Made by a program: the position numbers and the translations under genes
The notes under the pieces: generated by a model
What the model was told of the DNA's origin: nothing
Databases searched by the model: none
Seen by the model: only the letters and a program-made list of their open reading frames with translations
Assembly: GCA_907163345.1 (NCBI GenBank)
Contig: CAJQUN010000009.1
Span: forward strand, 3,472,001 to 3,536,000
Source of the DNA: Haberlea rhodopensis
Lineage: Eukaryota > Streptophyta > Magnoliopsida > Lamiales > Gesneriaceae
Length of the DNA stretch: 64,000 nucleotides
Direction of reading: 5' to 3'
Shown here: in pieces, positions 1-11,309 of the stretch
How the letters are laid out: each line of letters opens with the position of its first letter
Position numbering within the stretch: position 1 is the first letter of the stretch

Positions 1-53
1 GGGCTGACACGGGCACGTCACGACACTGCAGATGTGTTTTTTTTACATTAATC

Positions 54-183
54 GGCGATCGATCGCCAATTTTGAGGCGATCGATCGTCGAGTGGCAGTA
101 GTGCTTGGCGATCGATCGCCGAGTGGTAGTAGGCTATACACGGGCTTGGCGATCGATCGCCACATAACTGCCGATCGATCGCC
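54..183. repeat. Five spaced palindromes (GGCGATCGATCGCC) in hAT 5' region
   Basis: The 14-bp perfect palindrome occurs at 54-67, 107-120 and 148-161. Close variants lie at 76-90 and 171-183. Copies are about 22-41 bp apart and lie upstream of the TATA-like element and transposase. The spacing and position suggest subterminal protein-binding sites, since hAT transposases bind repeated subterminal motifs, but that role is inferred. Confidence 0.75.
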
Positions 184-464
184 GATGGCCAACGGTAAAA
201 ACAAATGCCGTTCAACGGCTTTTTTAAAAAAAAAACTTTTTTTGTTGTTGTTATATATAGGTGTGTATTGAGGAAACATTTTATCCTCTCAATCTCCAAG
301 CTCTATATACTTGAAACGCTATACTCCCAATTTGTTCACAAGAAGAAATAAGTCCGTCTTACGTTTGCCAATACAAGCACAAGAAACAAAGCCAATACCC
401 ATCCTAGCAAATATTTGGTGATTTTTATTTTTGTTGCATTAGATAATTGTAGTATATATACATA

Positions 465-1985
465 ATGAGCGACTCATCTTATAATGTGAATTATGATGAT
501 GAAATCGATCAATTTCAAGAAGATGAAGAAATCACACAAAATATTCAATCATCAAGTAGAACTTCAAAAAAAAAGAACTAGTAATGTATGGCAACTATTC
601 GATGTAGAAAATGTTAAGGGAAAGGGATCAAGGGTAATTTGCAAAAAATGTAAAAAAGATTATGCATATGCTTATTCTGGTGGTACAAGTCATTTACTAA
701 GACACATGGTTAAACATGAAATAGAACCAAATGATGGTAACCAAACTACTCTTTCACAATTCGATATTGGTAGTAGTAGTTCAAGTTTAGGTATTTTCAC
801 TTATAATGTTGAAAGAGATATGAGAGAATTAGCTAAATAGATAGTATGGGCGGATAAATCTTTTTCAATGGGGGCGGATGCGAAATTCACTAATTATATT
901 CATTTTGGTTTGCAACCTCAACATAAACGATTTTCAAGGAATACTATTAAATCGGATGCATTCACGATTTTTAATGAATATAAAGCAAATTTATTACGTA
1001 TTTAGGTCTTCGAAAGTAGCGCTAACAAGTGATATTTGGACAACTTATCTTGGCAATGCATCATATCTATGTGTTTCAGGACATTGGATTGACGATAACT
1101 GGGTGTTACATAAAAAAATTTAGGTTTCACAAAAATTGATTAGTTTCATACGGGTGGAGTTATTTCTAATGCCATTATGCAAGTTACTAATGAATATAAT
1201 ATTAGTAATAAAATCTTCAATATTTTTGAATACAATTTATGAAATTAGTGAATGTTTTGCAATACATAGTTCTGATCCGTTTTTCACAGGTATTGTTGAA
1301 CCAATGGAGTATAAATTTAAAAAATATTGGAAAACTATTCCTATGTTGAATTGTTTGGCATCAATTCTGGATCCTAGATTAAAATTATATAGTGTAGAAA
1401 TTATAATATAATCTTATTACACCAACATGGCTTATGAAAATGTTAATATTAATCAAGAGAAAGAGCGCATTAATAAATGTTTGTTTGTTTTGTTTCCTTT
1501 ATATGATTTGTTACATAATTCTAGATCAATTTCAGTAAGAGAAAGTGGTAGTAGTGGTGCTAGTAGTAGTAAGGGTTCTGTGTGGACAATGTTAAGAAGA
1601 ATACAAGACACTACTTCCGCTTCTTCTAGTTCTAGTTCTAATACATCTTCATTTACTGAGCTTCAGTTATATCTAAACCACGTCATAAATTTCAGTGAAC
1701 AAGAATTAGAAACTTTTGATGTTTTGGCATGGTGGAAAGACAATGCTAGACTTTGACCAGTACTTTCCATAATGGCACGTGATCTACTAACTTCTCTGAT
1801 ATCCACAGTTCCATCGAAATCTTGTTTTAATGCAGGTGGAAGAGTCAATTGATGAAAAAAGAAGTAGAATAAAACCAAACATTGTGGAGATGTATATTCT
1901 TTTAAAGGATTGCTTGGATGCTGACAACCGCTTACAAGGTTTGGGAGGACATGATGTTTCTTCGGATGAAAATGAAGAAAACTAA
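465..1985 (+). pseudogene. hAT transposase pseudogene (BED zinc finger, dimerisation domain)
   Basis: The likely start is ATG 465. The reading frame shifts in the A9 run at 566-574, after which a BED-type zinc finger is readable (VICKKCKKDYAY... with the SHLLRHMVKH histidines, about 625-715). A hAT RNase H-like piece (SDIWTT..., 1030-1120) follows. A large part of the catalytic core is missing between about 1190 and 1230. Then come the pre-dimerisation part (LASILDPRLKL, near 1355-1390) and the dimerisation domain (ELQLYLN...EQELETFDVLAWWKDN, 1655-1745). An in-frame TGA at 1754-1756 is followed in the same frame by the conserved LISTVPSKSCFNAGGR stretch, then a further shift near 1845 leads to the natural end at 1985. 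At least four frame breaks, one nonsense codon and a core deletion make it inactive. Confidence 0.85.
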
Positions 1986-2214
1986 AATATTTTTTAAAAC
2001 TCTTTTGTAATTTATTATTTTGTTTTGTGCAATGTAATTTGTAGTTTTTCAATTCGTGGTCAATAAATTTTTATTTTACAAGTATATTATGCCAATCTAT
2101 ATTTTTATAATATTATTATATTTATATAATTAAAATTAAACAAAAAAATTAAAAAAAGAAATTAAAATTAAAAATATGATTTGCTTGCACGGCCCGAGGC
2201 ACGGCCCATAGGCC

Positions 2215-2332
2215 ACGGGCCTATGGGCCGTGTCGGGCCTGGCGAAAACGAAGATCGACCGTGCCGGGCACGGACGGGCCTATAGGCCGTGTCGGGCCTG
2301 GCGAAAACGAAGATCGACCGTGCCGGGCACGG
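2215..2332. repeat. 59-bp tandem duplication in hAT 3' subterminal region
   Basis: Two head-to-tail copies at 2215-2273 and 2274-2332 differ by one base (CCTATGGG versus CCTATAGG). Each contains GGGCCGTGTCGGGCC and GTGCCGGGCACGG, the GC-rich motifs typical of the ends of this hAT group. It duplicates part of the subterminal zone just inside the 3' TIR. Confidence 0.9.
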
Positions 2333-2405
2333 TCTGACACGAATTAGTGCCTGGCGGCACGAATTTGCGGGTCGTACCGGGTCGGCACGGCCTGTTTGAC
2401 ATCTA

Positions 2406-3366
2406 TAGATAACTGTTTGAGCGATTGTAGTGTGGACTAATTGGTTACATCGTAACAGTTTTCTTCAGAGCAACAGCCTCTTCGGATGATGATTTTTTGA
2501 GTTTGTCTTATTTTAGGTCTTTATTTTGGATTCATAATAAACGTGGTATAAAGTTTAAATTTTCACTCTTAGATTTGAGGAAAATATAATGCCCCCGACC
2601 TGAGGAACTTAGTTTGTAAATTAATCTACTAAACTTAAAATAGGTAAATGCATTCTTCAATAATGTTATTAATTAAAATAAATATGAGCCTATTATCTGC
2701 ACGAAGGCGATCTAGATTACTTCTTAGATGTTTGTAATAATTTTTTAAGTATATCTGGTATTTATTTATTTATAATAGTTATTTTGTCTGATAAAAAAAA
2801 CTTATAGTGAGATTCATGGAGATATCGGACATGTTTCCATCAAGTATTTGCCATGTATGAAACTATATTAGAATAGCTCGTCTCTTAGAAAAATGAAAAT
2901 AGAAAAATGTACTTCTCGAGAATGGCAGTTGGGTTTCCATTTTGTTAATCACAGAAAATATGTCTTCTTTAACTCCAGGGGCTCATCCAAGGCGTGACGG
3001 ATAAAGGGGGAGATGAGGTGGTTGACTTGCAAAAAGCAAGAGAACAAAAGTGGCCCAATAAAAGCATGGCCCGGGGAAAAAGATTGATGTAAAACAATTT
3101 ATTATATGGTAATTTAGTTATTTATATGAACCCACGGATTTGATATTTCCTGTCTTTAGCTTGAGATCTATTAAATGACTAATCTCACAAAACCTCCAAG
3201 ATTCATAGATTTCTTGTGTTATTCCCTTTTTTTTTTTTTGCTTGCATCGATTCAAACAAAAGTTTTGTGCAAAAGTTAGAGATTTAGATTCCTTGGGAAT
3301 TCCCACTTCTTCAAATCTACAGCAAATGGTCAAAATATCACAATCTCAAGATTGGAAACTTTGTTG
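2406..3366. other. Intergenic, no gene recognised
   Basis: AT-rich spacer between the hAT end and the Copia target site. Open frames here are short and show no family resemblance. I looked for a first exon of the phytocyanin-like gene (signal peptide plus GG-x-x-GW motif) and did not find one. Confidence 0.5.
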
Positions 3367-3371
3367 CTATT

Positions 3372-3770
3372 TGTTGACTTGGCTGTCCTCATTAATGAGG
3401 GCAGCTGGTGGTTGGTAGTTGGGGAGATGGCAGTTGGGAGATGTGCATTTAATGCACATCTTCAACCCTATAAATAGAGCTCATTTCCTTCATTCTAAAT
3501 CATTCCATTTCAGAGTGTTCTCTCATATCTCTACATTTAAGTGTGTATTCTATAATATTTGTGAGGTAGTTTTCTCCTATATTGAGAGTGTTGTTCTCTT
3601 TGAAAGATAGAGAGAGGTTGTAACCCACAAAATATTGTAGTGGAATCTTTTCATCTTGCCCGTGGTTTTTACCCTAATACTTTTAGGGGTTTTCCACGTA
3701 AATTCTGGTGTCCATTATATTCTTCATTTTCACTATTTTCTATCTCATGTTGCCGCACTTGGGGCCAACA
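3372..3770 (+). repeat. 5' LTR of Copia element
   Basis: 399 bp, TG...CA ends, with a TATA box (TATAAATA, 3469-3476) that would start the genomic RNA. It contains a short inverted repeat (GATGTGCATTTAATGCACATC) just upstream of the TATA box. It differs from the 3' LTR at one base. Confidence 0.95.
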
Positions 3771-3772
3771 AG

Positions 3773-3784
3773 TGGTATCAGAGC
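3773..3784 (+). other. Primer-binding site, tRNA-iMet type
   Basis: TGGTATCAGAGC lies 2 bases after the 5' LTR and is the standard complement of the plant initiator methionine tRNA 3' end, used to prime minus-strand DNA synthesis. Confidence 0.92.
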
Positions 3785-3907
3785 CTCGTTGTAAAAATCT
3801 TAAAAATTCTAAGTATGCTCTGTGGTTGCAGCCTTGACTGATCTTCCACATCAGAAAAGTTTTTTTGAGATATTTTTTTTTATTCAGGCAATTTTATTGT
3901 TGTCGGA

Positions 3908-6900
3908 ATGGCGGCACGGTTCGAGATCGAAAAATTCAACGGAAGTAATTTCATGTTGTGGAAAATGAAGATGCAAGCAGTTCTACGAAAAGATCGTTGC
4001 TTGGCGGCTATTGGAGATAGGCCGAAGGAGGGCATGTACGATGAAAAGTGGAATGAGATGAACGATAATGCTATTGCTAATTTGCATCTTGCTCTAGCAG
4101 ATGGGGTATTGTCAAGTAGCGCAGAAATAACAAATGCAAAAGATATTTGGGATACTTTGACAAACCTGTACGAGGCCAAGTCACTACACAACAAGATTTT
4201 CTTAAAAAGAAGGCTTTATACTCTTCGGATGTCGGAATCCTCATCGGTGACTGACCATATCAATACCTTGAATACTCTATTTGCCCAGCTCACTTCTTTG
4301 GGGCATAAAATAGAGGAAGTTGAACGTGCGGAGCTCCTACTTCAAAGTCTACCGGATTCATACGATCAACTCATCATCAATCTGACCAACAATGTCACTA
4401 ATGATATGTTAGTCTTCAATAATGTTGCAGCCGCGGTTCTTGAAGAAGAAAGTAGGCGCAAGAACAAGGAAGACAGGTTGGCAAGTTCAAAGCATGCAGA
4501 GGCTTTGCCGATGATGAGAGGAAGATCGACGGAGCGTGACTCCAGTGGGAGTCATAAGTATGGTAGATCCAAATCCAGAAGTAAGAAGAAGAATTTTTAC
4601 TGCTATAAATGTGGCGGTAAAGGGTACTTCAAGAAAGATTGTACGAGTAAGAAGAGTGTCGAAAAAGATTCTCAAGGAAATGCTGCCAGTACCTCAGATG
4701 GTGGAGAAATACTATTCAGCGAAGCAGCAACTGTTGCGGAAGGCAGACAAATATTTTATGACACATGGATAATGGATTCAGGAGCGACGTGGCACATGAC
4801 GTCTCGGAGAGAATGGTTCGACCAATATGAACCAGTCTCAGGAGGATCTGTATTCATGGGAAATGACCATGCCTTGGAAATCGCTGGAGTAGGAACTATC
4901 AAAATTAAAATGTTTGATGGTACTATTCACACCATACAGGAGGTACGACACGTGAAGGGTCTGACAAAGAATCTTTTGTCTTTGGGACAATTGGACGATA
5001 TTGGGTGCAAGACCCGTATCGAAAATGGGATCATGAAGATTGTCAAAGGCGCGCTTGTGGTATTGAATGCGGAAAAGGCTTACAAGAATATGTATGTACT
5101 TTTGGGGGAAACACACAAAGAGGCAGAACTAGCTGTTGCATCGACTAGTTCGAGAGAAGAATTAACAGTGTTATGGCATAGGAAGCTCGGGCATATGTCA
5201 GAACGAGGGTTGAATGTTCTCTCGGAACGAAAGTTGTTGCCAGGGCTTACAAAAGTGTCTCTAACCTTTTGTGAGCATTGTGTTACCAGTAAACAACATA
5301 GACTAAAGTTTGGCACATCTACTGCCAAAAGCAACGGTATTCTGGAGCTGATTCATTCTGATGTTTGGCAAACACCGGTTGTATCTCTAGGAGGAGCGAG
5401 ATATTTTGTCTCGTTCATTGATGATTTCTCTAGAAGATGCTGGGTGTATCCTATCAAGAAGAAATCAGATGTTTTTCCAGTCTTCAAAGTGTTCAAAGCG
5501 CGGGTTGAACTTGACTCTGAAAAGAAGATCAAGTGTTTGAGGACTGACAATGGAGGAGAATATACCAGTGATGAATTTGATGCATATTGTCAACAAGAGG
5601 GCATCAAAAGGCAATTCACAACAGCTTACACCCCTCAACAGAATGGAGTGGCAGAGCGGATGAATAGAACCCTGTTGGATAGAACAAGGGCTATGCTGAA
5701 GACTGCGGGTCTAGCCAAGTCATTTTGGGCAGAAGCAGTCAAGACCGCCAGTTATATTATCAATCGATCTCCATCAGTGGCGATTGATCTGAAGACTCCG
5801 ATGGAGGTGTGGACAGGCAAGCCAGCGGATTATTCTCGGTTACATACATTTGGAAGTCCGGTGTATGTTCTATACAACGAACAAGAAAGATCAAAGTTGG
5901 ATTCAAAATCCAGAAAGTGCATCTTCTTGGGCTATGCTGATGGTGTTAAGGGGTATCGCTTGTGGGATCCCACTGCCCACAAACTTATTATCAGCAGGGA
6001 TGTTATCTTCGAGGAAGATAAAGTGAAAGGAGACAAAGGCACACTGAATTCAGATACTACTACAATTCAGGTGGAAAATAAGATAGAAGAAGATATAGTT
6101 TCTTCTGAGGTATTACCAGAGTACGATGAACAAGAACCAGATGAGTCAGAGGTTCTCAAAGCCAGGCAATCTACTCGCGAGAGAAGACCACCTGTTTGGC
6201 TTTCAGATTATGATACTGAAAGCAATATTGCATACTGCTTGCTGACAGAGGATGGTGAGCCATCGAGTTTCCAGGAGGCTACTCGAAGTTCGGATATATC
6301 TCTATGGATGCAAGCTATGCAGGAAGAATTGGAGGCCTTGGACCGGAATAAAACTTGGGATCTTGTTACACTACCACGAGGACGGAAAGCCATCGGTAAC
6401 AGATGGGTCTATAAGATCAAACGTGATGGTAACAACCAAGTGGAAAGATATCGTGCAAGATTGGTGGTAAAAGGATATGCTCAGAAGGAAGGTATCGACT
6501 TCAATGAGATATTTTCTCCTGTGGTCCGACTTACTACAGTCAGAGTAGTATTGGCGTTATGTGCGGTGTTTGACCTACATCTAGCAGCTAGATGTGAAAA
6601 CGGCTTTTCTTCATGGAGATCTTGAAGAAGAAATTTATATGCTCCAACCAGAAGGTTTTGCTGAAATAGGCAAAGAGAACTTGGTTTGCAGGTTGAACAA
6701 ATCTCTGTACGGTCTCAAACAGGCGCCAAGGTGTTGGTACAAGAGATTTGATTCCTATATCATGAGCCTTGGGTACAACAGACTTAATGCAGATCCTTGT
6801 GCATATTACAAGAGATCTGGGAATGATGATTATATCATTTTGTTGTTGTACGTGGACGACATGTTGGTCGCAGGTCCCAACAAAGATCGAGTCCAAGAAT

Positions 6901-7813
6901 TGAAGGCACAGTTGGCTAGGGAATTTGATATGAAAGACTTGGGACCAGCAAACAAGATTCTAGGGATGCAAGTTCACCGAGACAGAAGTAACAGAAAGAT
7001 TTGGCTTTCCCAGAAAAACTATTTGAAGAAAATCTTGCAACGCTTCAACATGCAAGATTGTAAGCCAATATCTACCCCTCTTCCTGTTAACTTCAAGTTA
7101 TCCTCCGATATGAGTCCTAGCAGTGAAGCAGAGAGGATTGAGATGTCTCGAGTACCGTATGCATCAGCGGTGGGAAGTTTAATGTTCGCTATGATCTGTA
7201 CAAGACCAGACATTGCACAAGCAGTGGGAGCAGTCAGTCGGTACATGGCGAATCCTGGACAAGAGCATTGGAGTACGGTTAAGAGGATCCTTAGATACAT
7301 TAAGGGTACCTCAGATGCTGCATTATGTTACGGAGGATCAGATTTTACACTCAGGGGCTATGTGGATTCAGATTATGCTGGTGATCCGGATAAAAGAAAA
7401 TCTACTACTGGTTATGTGTTTACACTTGCAGGAGGAGCAATAAGCTGGGTTTCAAAACTGCAGACAGTTGTAGCTTTATCTACAACAGAGGCAGAATATA
7501 TGGCAGCTACTCAAGCTTGCAAGGAGACGATATGGACTCAAAGGCTACTGAGGAGATTGGACATAAACAAGAGAAAGTTCCTTTGTTTTGTGACAGTCAG
7601 AGTGCCTTGCACATTGCAAGGAATCCAGCCTTTCATTCTAGGACTAAACACATTGGCGTTCAATTTCACTTTGTTCGTGAAGTAGTGGAAGATGGAAGTG
7701 TGGATATGCAGAAAATCCATACAAAGGAGAACATATCTGATTTTCTGACAAAGCCGGTTAGTGCTGATAAATTTGAGTGGTGCAGATCCTCAAGTGGCCT
7801 AGCAAAAACGTAA
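3908..7813 (+). pseudogene. Copia gag-pol polyprotein, two frameshifts
   Basis: Starts at ATG 3908. Gag (UBN2-type, about residues 40-190) is followed by a zinc knuckle at residues 232-245 that reads CX2CX4YX4C: the zinc-binding His is Tyr (codon TAC). The protease motif DSGA is at residue 290. A pre-integrase HHCC zone follows (LWHRKLGH...CEHC), then the integrase DD35E triad at D485, D547 and E583, and the start of RT. The frame breaks near 6585-6592 (consistent with loss of 2 bases); RT then continues in another frame with YVDDM near 6849 and the first RNase H motifs. A second break near 7548 (consistent with loss of 1 base) moves the last RNase H part (DSQSAL, near 7588) to a third frame ending at 7813. 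The normal product is one polyprotein, so this copy cannot make RT or RNase H by itself. Confidence 0.93.
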
Positions 7814-7877
7814 GCAGCAGGGTATGTCAAGATTGAAAAGATGTGTGGAGATGTGCTTGAGTCTCAATCAAATCTCC

Positions 7878-7889
7878 AAGTGGGAGAAA
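7878..7889 (+). other. Polypurine tract of Copia element
   Basis: AAGTGGGAGAAA directly abuts the 3' LTR and is in the expected place for the plus-strand primer. Confidence 0.85.
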
Positions 7890-8288
7890 TGTTGACTTGG
7901 CTGTCCTCATTAATGAGGGCAGCTGGTGGTTGGTAGTTGGGGAGATGGCAGTTGGGAGATGTGCATTTAATGCACATCTTCAACCCTATAAATAGAGCTC
8001 ATTTCCTTCATTCTAAATCATTCCATTTCAGAGTGTTCTCTCATATCTCTACATTTAAGTGTGCATTCTATAATATTTGTGAGGTAGTTTTCTCCTATAT
8101 TGAGAGTGTTGTTCTCTTTGAAAGATAGAGAGAGGTTGTAACCCACAAAATATTGTAGTGGAATCTTTTCATCTTGCCCGTGGTTTTTACCCTAATACTT
8201 TTAGGGGTTTTCCACGTAAATTCTGGTGTCCATTATATTCTTCATTTTCACTATTTTCTATCTCATGTTGCCGCACTTGGGGCCAACA
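7890..8288 (+). repeat. 3' LTR of Copia element
   Basis: 399 bp, identical in length to the 5' LTR with one substitution. Followed directly by the target duplication CTATT. Confidence 0.95.
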
Positions 8289-8544
8289 CTATTCTCAAGG
8301 GTGCTGTCCTTATGATCAACATCCACCATCCAAATGGAATCTTTTTTTCCTTTTAAAAAAAAGATTCCAAATAAATGGTAATGATGTCCTTAAGGGCACT
8401 ACCCTTAAGTGCATCATCAAACAAACCATCAACATTGGAGACTCCCTCTGTAAGTACATTTAATTTTGAATCATTAGATTCTTCACACCCGCGCACACAC
8501 ACACACATTGGGGTGTGTGTGATTCATATGTGTATTTTTTTTAG

Positions 8545-8929
8545 CCCAGTTTTCTTGTACCCTCCAAGTCGAGATTCAGTCATCCAAGTCAGCGATGTTG
8601 AATCCTACGACTGCTGCAATCTGAAAGATCCAATCTTGCACATGAACGATGGCAACTCTTTATTCAATATCGTGACACTTGGAGATTTTTACTTCATCAG
8701 TGGAGTTCAAGGGCTCGGTGAAAAGTCACAGAAACTTCACATTTCTGTGTATGGGAATGGATCTTATCCAATTTCATCAGCACCAGCACCAGCACCTGAT
8801 TCTGCTGCCGCTGCTCCCTCTTATCCTACTGTTTTTGGCTCCATTCCAGTTCAATCTTCTGCTTCGACCTTGCTCAAGATTCCCATCTTTATGATGTCTA
8901 CTGCAATTATTTCTTTCTATATGCTTTAA
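8545..8929 (+). pseudogene. Phytocyanin / early nodulin-like protein, last exon only
   Basis: A polypyrimidine tract ending TTTTTTTTAG (8535-8544) precedes an open frame resembling the second half of a phytocyanin domain: DSVIQVSDVESYDCCN, then GDFYFISGVQGLGEKSQKLHISV, then an Ala/Pro-rich arabinogalactan-like spacer (APAPAPDSAAAAP) and a hydrophobic tail suited to a GPI-anchor signal. Phytocyanins normally have a signal peptide and first half on an upstream exon; none is visible. In the strand that normally reads GHCE the sequence is GLGE, so the His and the disulfide Cys are both lost. The open frame extends upstream to 8375, but that part does not resemble the family. With no exon 1 and the disulfide lost, I read it as a gene fragment. 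The adjoining Copia may sit in its former intron, which is inference. Confidence 0.65.
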
Positions 8930-11304
8930 TCCTGTGTTATTTTTGTTTTGATTTATGGAATGATTCTTTTGAACGGGAGGATTTAATTTGTCGCGGCAAT
9001 GAGATTTATGGAGTCTCTAGTTTTTTCCCATCTAGATAATTAACTTTCATATGATATGTTGAAACTCCATTTGACCAACCAAATCCAGTCTGTGTGTTGA
9101 AACAGATCAAATTAATTGCCAAGAACAAGAAAACGAAGCGTTGATTGTTTTCGATCTCTTTCACTCCGAGGTAAAATATGACTTGCCTAGGCTGCATAGT
9201 CCCCGCCGCCTCCAGTGTCTCCACATCTGCGAAAATAATATTTCTCGTGCATCGTTCCCGTTTTCTTAAATGCTACGTAGTTTGTTCTGATCCATTCACT
9301 GCAATAGCTCGTGCTTTCTCGGATCCACACCTGACAAGGCCTTCAACGATCATGTGTTGAAGTGGTGCCCAACCATTTGGAAAATCCCTGATCATCATCA
9401 TAATCATCATCAACACAAATTCAGTGGTTACATAAACCGTGAAACAGTTGGTATCACTTTCGGAAAGAAGCAGAAGCCATTGTGCGAGTCACCGTTGTTG
9501 TCCTGAATTTGTCAAAGAAGTCTCTATCCCAGCTGAATAAACATCCCTGAACTCTGGAGACTACTAATAACTTTATCCACTATCTTGCAATGGCAGAACA
9601 GAAAATTAATTGTGAAGGCAGTAGGGCAGAATATAAAATTTAGCTTATTTTTAGTTAAAGGTGATTCAACTACCACTGTTTGACCTCCTGATAGATCCAA
9701 CCTTTTTGCGCTAGAGCAAGAAATAACTTGGGAAAGGATCATCTTCGGGATTTGGTCTAGGCTACTCCATGAGGTAGATCCATATTCCATTCAACTAATG
9801 GACGGATCAACCCATGAGTAGCCAAGACCATTTCTTTTTAAAAAAAAATACTTAAAGCTGGATCCACAAGGTACGAGATTTGAGGCAAATATTGTCTTAT
9901 CCTGGCTCAAACCATTCAAAAACCAAGATCAAGAACAGAAAGATATTCGATAACAAGATGAAGGCATCCTCGATGATCACCTTATGAATCCCTTTTGACA
10001 ATATGTAGGCTCATGCAAAAACTATCACGTACAGAAATTGATAATGAGAAGAGAATTCCGACGATCAATTAGATACTGTCAATTACAAAAGAACGATATT
10101 TTAGTACTTTTAAAAAATTGATTTATTAATAAATTCCACCTTAACAGATTGTTTCAAATTTTAGCGTTATTTTATTACATTTCTTAATAAACTTCGACCA
10201 CAAATTTTCTATTTCCTAAACCATTATTATTAGATTCTGAAGTAAAAAATTAAGTTTTAAAAATCTAATATTTTTTTTAGAAATCACTTTTAGTTCATGT
10301 GGCACATGTATTATTATATATTATTTGTATATATAAAAATATATACCTGATTATTCCGAATCCAATATTATACATTTTACGGCAGTTTAAAATATTTATA
10401 GTTATATACTTTATAATATCAAATGTTTAAAAACTAAATTGTAAAAACGCCATATAACAAATTAAATATAATCGAGAAAAAAATAATAACCATTAATCTT
10501 ATTAATTGAATTGAACTTTCATGTATTGACATTGAATTCTTGAGTATAATCGAGAAAAAAATAATAACCATTAATCTTATTAATTGAATTGAACTTTCAT
10601 GTATTGATATTGAATTCTTGAGTAAATTCTTATGCATTGATGTAAGATAAATATTTTAGAAACATTTCTTTGATAACTAACTAAACATTTTTCTTTTTAA
10701 GTGAATCATAGTATTTTTAGGCAAAATATTGATTTCTTAAAATATATAGCAAAAAAAAATATATTAACAAATATGTTGAATTTTTTGGTTGATTAACAAA
10801 AATAATAAATTTTGATTATGTTTAGTTTATTATATAAAATTGTTGTTTGTAAAACGTTTTTGAAATGATTAATTTTTGTCCGATTTCTATATTCGAAAGT
10901 TTTCCAAAAACACCTTAAATTTCGTCTGGACAAAAGATATCCCCACGATGATACATATATTAATTTATTATTATTATTATTTTTTATAGGGGAAGCGAAT
11001 ATAACTTTGATACTTATGGGATAAAATTATAGGATTTTTATTAAAGAGAATAAAATTATAGATTTTGTAAATACGAGGGAAAATTAAGAAGTATATATAT
11101 AAATTTTAATATAATATATATATTAAAATTAATTTTGAGAAGGCAGCTGCCCCCTTCACCTCTTGAGGAATTCGTCTTGGGGTTAAATATTTTTTTCACA
11201 CGTCACGTGACTAAAACACATACATGTATTAATTTACGTATTATAGTTTTTAATTTTTTTTGGATGAATGAGCATTGTGCATCAATTAAATATTCAAATA
11301 TATA
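8930..11304. other. Gene-poor AT-rich spacer
   Basis: No supported gene. A short stretch at about 9318-9505 reads through a His-rich segment (PDHHHNHHQHKFSGYINRE) to a stop, and 9178-9360 is open in another frame; they could be debris of one gene but I recognise neither. From about 10100 the DNA is very AT-rich and holds the 78-bp duplication listed separately. Confidence 0.45.
10467..10622. repeat. 78-bp tandem duplication
   Basis: Two head-to-tail copies (10467-10544, 10545-10622), each beginning TATAATCGAG and ending GAATTCTTGAG, with one visible mismatch (GAC/GAT). Non-coding and apparently recent. Confidence 0.9.
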
Positions 11305-11309
11305 TATAT

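Larger units (their letters stand above)
1..2405 (+). mobile_element. hAT-superfamily DNA transposon, 5' end outside window
   Basis: The element holds a transposase relic with a BED zinc finger, RNase H-like fragments and a hAT C-terminal dimerisation domain. Its right end (about 2376-2405) is GC-rich and ends in a short terminal sequence whose reverse complement begins TAGATGTCAAACAGGCC, the type of terminus seen in plant hAT elements that carry GGGCC/GCACGG-rich subterminal DNA. The GC-rich start of the window (1-30) looks like the matching 5' subterminal region, so the 5' TIR and the 8-bp target duplication lie outside or cannot be tested. A TATA-like stretch at 251-260 and a leader to 464 precede the transposase. 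The transposase is broken, so the copy is non-autonomous. Confidence 0.8.
3372..8288 (+). mobile_element. Complete Ty1/Copia LTR retrotransposon (Tnt1/Tork-like)
   Basis: A 4917-bp element bounded by 399-bp LTRs that start TGTTGAC and end CCAACA. The flanking 5-bp target duplication is CTATT (3367-3371 and 8289-8293). A tRNA-iMet primer-binding site directly follows the 5' LTR and a purine tract directly precedes the 3' LTR. Domain order in gag-pol is gag, protease, integrase, RT, RNase H, which defines Copia. The LTRs differ by a single base (T in the 5' LTR, C in the 3' LTR, near 3546/8064), so insertion is very recent. Despite this, gag-pol has two frameshifts. The Tork/Tnt1 lineage is judged from overall similarity only. 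Confidence 0.95.

Noticed and set aside
9178..9505. Possible small gene (His-rich segment and an overlapping 60-codon frame)
   Set aside because: No start, splice pattern or family resemblance that I can defend; mentioned only as possible debris.
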